Shown piece after piece: positions 61,113 through 64,000 of a stretch of 64,000 bases of DNA. Position 1 is the first letter of the stretch; each line of letters opens with the position of its first letter. The stretch comes from JAWVFM01 sp963739355 (GTDB lineage Bacteria; Actinomycetota; Thermoleophilia; Solirubrobacterales; 70-9), in the NCBI GenBank assembly GCA_963739355.1, contig CAVUAD010000005.1, positions 372,001 through 436,000 of the forward strand, in the 5' to 3' direction. The notes beneath the pieces were generated by a model, which saw only the letters and a list, made by a program, of their open reading frames with translations, did not search any database and was not told the origin of the DNA. Both the position numbers and the translations under genes were made by a program.

Positions 61113-62182
61113 GCGCGAAGCCGACCGCCCGCCTGCACGAGATGGGGCAGAGCCTGTGGGTCGACAACATCACCCGGACGATGCTCGACGACGGCACGCT
61201 GGAGCGCTACATCGCGGAGCTGTCGGTCACCGGCCTGACCTCGAACCCCACCATCTTCGACAAGGCCATCTCGCAGGGAAGCGCGTACGACGAGCAGGTC
61301 GCGGACCTCCACGCCGCCGGCCGCACCGACGAGGAGACGTTCTTCGAGCTGGCGATCGCCGACCTGCGCCGCGCCGCCGACCTGTTCGCGGCAACGCACG
61401 AGCGCACCGACGGGGTCGACGGCTGGGTGTCGCTGGAGGTCTCGCCGCTCCTTGCCGACGACGCCGACGCGACCATCGCCCAGGCCGCGTCCCTCCACGA
61501 GAAGGCCGAGCGCGACAACCTCTACGTGAAGATCCCCGGGACCGACGCCGGCCGCCGGGCGATCGAGGAGACGATCTTCTCGGGCACCCCGGTGAACGTG
61601 ACGCTGCTGTTCTCCTCCGATCAGTACGAGGCGACGGCCGACGCCTACATGCGCGGCGTCGAGCGGCGCATCGCGGCCGGGCTGGACCCGGCCGCGCACT
61701 CGGTCGCGTCGATCTTCATCAGCCGCTGGGACGCCGCGGTGGCCGAACAGGTGCCCGACGAGCTGAAGAACCGGCTCGGAGTCGCCGTCGGCAAGCGCGC
61801 CTACGGCGCCTACCGCCGGATGCTCGACTCAGAGCGCTGGCAGCGCCTTGCCAACCAGGGCGCCCGCCCGCAGCGGCTGCTGTTCGCCAGCACCGGGACC
61901 AAGGACCCGAACGCCTCGGACACGCTCTACGTGGAGGCGCTGGCCTCGCCCTTCACGATCAACACGATGCCCGAGAAGACCCTGCTCGCCCTCGCCGATC
62001 ACGGCGACCCGGGCGAGCCGCTGCCGGCGGACGGCGGCGACGCCGAGGAGGAGCTGGCCGCCTTCGCCGAGGCCGGCGTCGACACCGACGCGCTCGCGGC
62101 AAAGCTCCAGCGCGAGGGCGCGCAGTCGTTCGACGACTCGTGGAGGGAGCTCCTCCAGTCGATCGCCAGGCAACGTGGCTGA
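61109..62182 (+). CDS. tal: transaldolase
   Basis: A 357-residue transaldolase of the TalB-like long actinobacterial type. LTSNPTIFDKAI, ERDNLYVKIPGTDAGRRAIE (Schiff-base Lys141), PVNVTLLFSSDQYEA, SVASIFISRWD and TINTMPEKTLLALADHG are conserved. It transfers three-carbon units between sugar phosphates. It starts GTG overlapping the tkt stop. pgi follows 21 nt after its stop, so tkt-tal-pgi are one transcription unit. Confidence 0.95.
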   Translation: MSAKPTARLHEMGQSLWVDNITRTMLDDGTLERYIAELSVTGLTSNPTIFDKAISQGSAYDEQVADLHAAGRTDEETFFELAIADLRRAADLFAATHERTDGVDGWVSLEVSPLLADDADATIAQAASLHEKAERDNLYVKIPGTDAGRRAIEETIFSGTPVNVTLLFSSDQYEATADAYMRGVERRIAAGLDPAAHSVASIFISRWDAAVAEQVPDELKNRLGVAVGKRAYGAYRRMLDSERWQRLANQGARPQRLLFASTGTKDPNASDTLYVEALASPFTINTMPEKTLLALADHGDPGEPLPADGGDAEEELAAFAEAGVDTDALAAKLQREGAQSFDDSWRELLQSIARQRG

Positions 62183-62203
62183 TCGCGCAGCCCCCAGGCC
62201 CGC

Positions 62204-63831
<1,628 letters not shown>

Positions 63832-63839
<8 letters not shown>

Positions 63840-64000
63840 CCGGCCGCGCGCCGTCCTCTTCGACATCGACGGCACTCTCATCGAGAGCGGCGGCTCGAGC
63901 GACCGGGCCTGGCACCGGGCGTTCCTCGAGCTCGGCGGTGTCGAAGTGGACGTCGCGGCGCACACCGGCCGCGGGGTGCCCGACCCGGAGGTCGGGCGCG
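63832..64000 (+). CDS. HAD-superfamily phosphatase (truncated by the window end)
   Basis: The first 56 residues of a HAD hydrolase: RAVLFDIDGTLIESGGSSDR contains motif I (DxDGT), followed by the cap-domain start RAWHRAFLELGG. Beta-phosphoglucomutase- and phosphoglycolate-phosphatase-like proteins share this start. The ATG at 63832 overlaps the end of pgi, so it is co-transcribed with tkt-tal-pgi and may act on a sugar phosphate. The rest lies beyond position 64000. Confidence 0.85.

Overview
The window is GC-rich bacterial DNA that reads like a chromosome of a high-GC actinobacterium. The mix of genes suggests the class Thermoleophilia (Solirubrobacterales and relatives). This is inferred from the many small Lys-rich exported proteins of unknown function, the WS/DGAT-like acyltransferase, the ELWxxDGT-repeat protein, the SpoIIE-type partner-switching genes and the compact pentose-phosphate cluster. 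No rRNA, CRISPR array, replication origin or complete transposon was found. Three intact tRNA genes are present: Ser-UGA, Ser-GCU and Arg-ACG.

Region 1 (1-14,440) is ordinary chromosome. It holds exported proteins, a GH26-like hydrolase, a sugar-lactone-oxidase-like flavoenzyme, a PLP-dependent racemase/aldolase-fold protein, a regulatory module (two RsbW-like kinases, a STAS antagonist and a PAS-GAF-GAF-SpoIIE phosphatase), a methyltransferase, an L,D-transpeptidase, a WS/DGAT-like acyltransferase and an MBL-fold hydrolase. It ends at the intact tRNA-Arg(ACG) gene.

Region 2 (14,440-22,510) looks like accessory DNA built up at that tRNA. The 3' part of the tRNA (about 40-46 bp) recurs three times downstream, at 19856, 20591 and 22349. 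Two of these copies carry the same extra 119 bp, forming a 159-bp direct repeat. The first interval carries a toxin-antitoxin pair and a TetR-controlled aromatic-degradation cassette (FAD hydroxylase, extradiol dioxygenase, SDR). A palindrome overlaps the -35 box of the cassette promoter. The other intervals hold mostly non-coding sequence, a gene remnant and a CARDB-like exported protein. No integrase is visible.

Region 3 (22,600-50,550) is rich in secreted and membrane proteins: beta-propeller, ELW repeats, a three-repeat Cys protein, a CocE-like hydrolase, signal peptidase I, an acyltransferase-SGNH protein, a beta-helix protein, DoxX, an MMPL transporter and a DUF1254/DUF1214 protein. Metabolic genes are interspersed: a LigD-type polymerase, a threonine-dehydratase-like enzyme, an asparaginase, a glycosyltransferase and an alcohol dehydrogenase.

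Region 4 (50,600-55,170) is a tightly packed operon that looks like a transmembrane electron-transfer system: a cytochrome-b-like membrane protein, ApbE flavin transferase, a ferric-reductase-like membrane protein, a NuoF-like flavoprotein and a small ferredoxin. Region 5 (55,177-64,000) is a sugar-phosphate cluster: zwf facing away, then gnd-pgl, tkt-tal-pgi and the start of a HAD phosphatase.

Two window-wide patterns stand out. At least nine genes have a TAGNNT-like -10 box only 6-8 nt before the start codon, which suggests leaderless transcripts. Four otherwise normal genes (at 25052, 29954, 50601 and 62204) are split by single-base frameshifts in G/C runs, which suggests assembly indels unless confirmed by resequencing.
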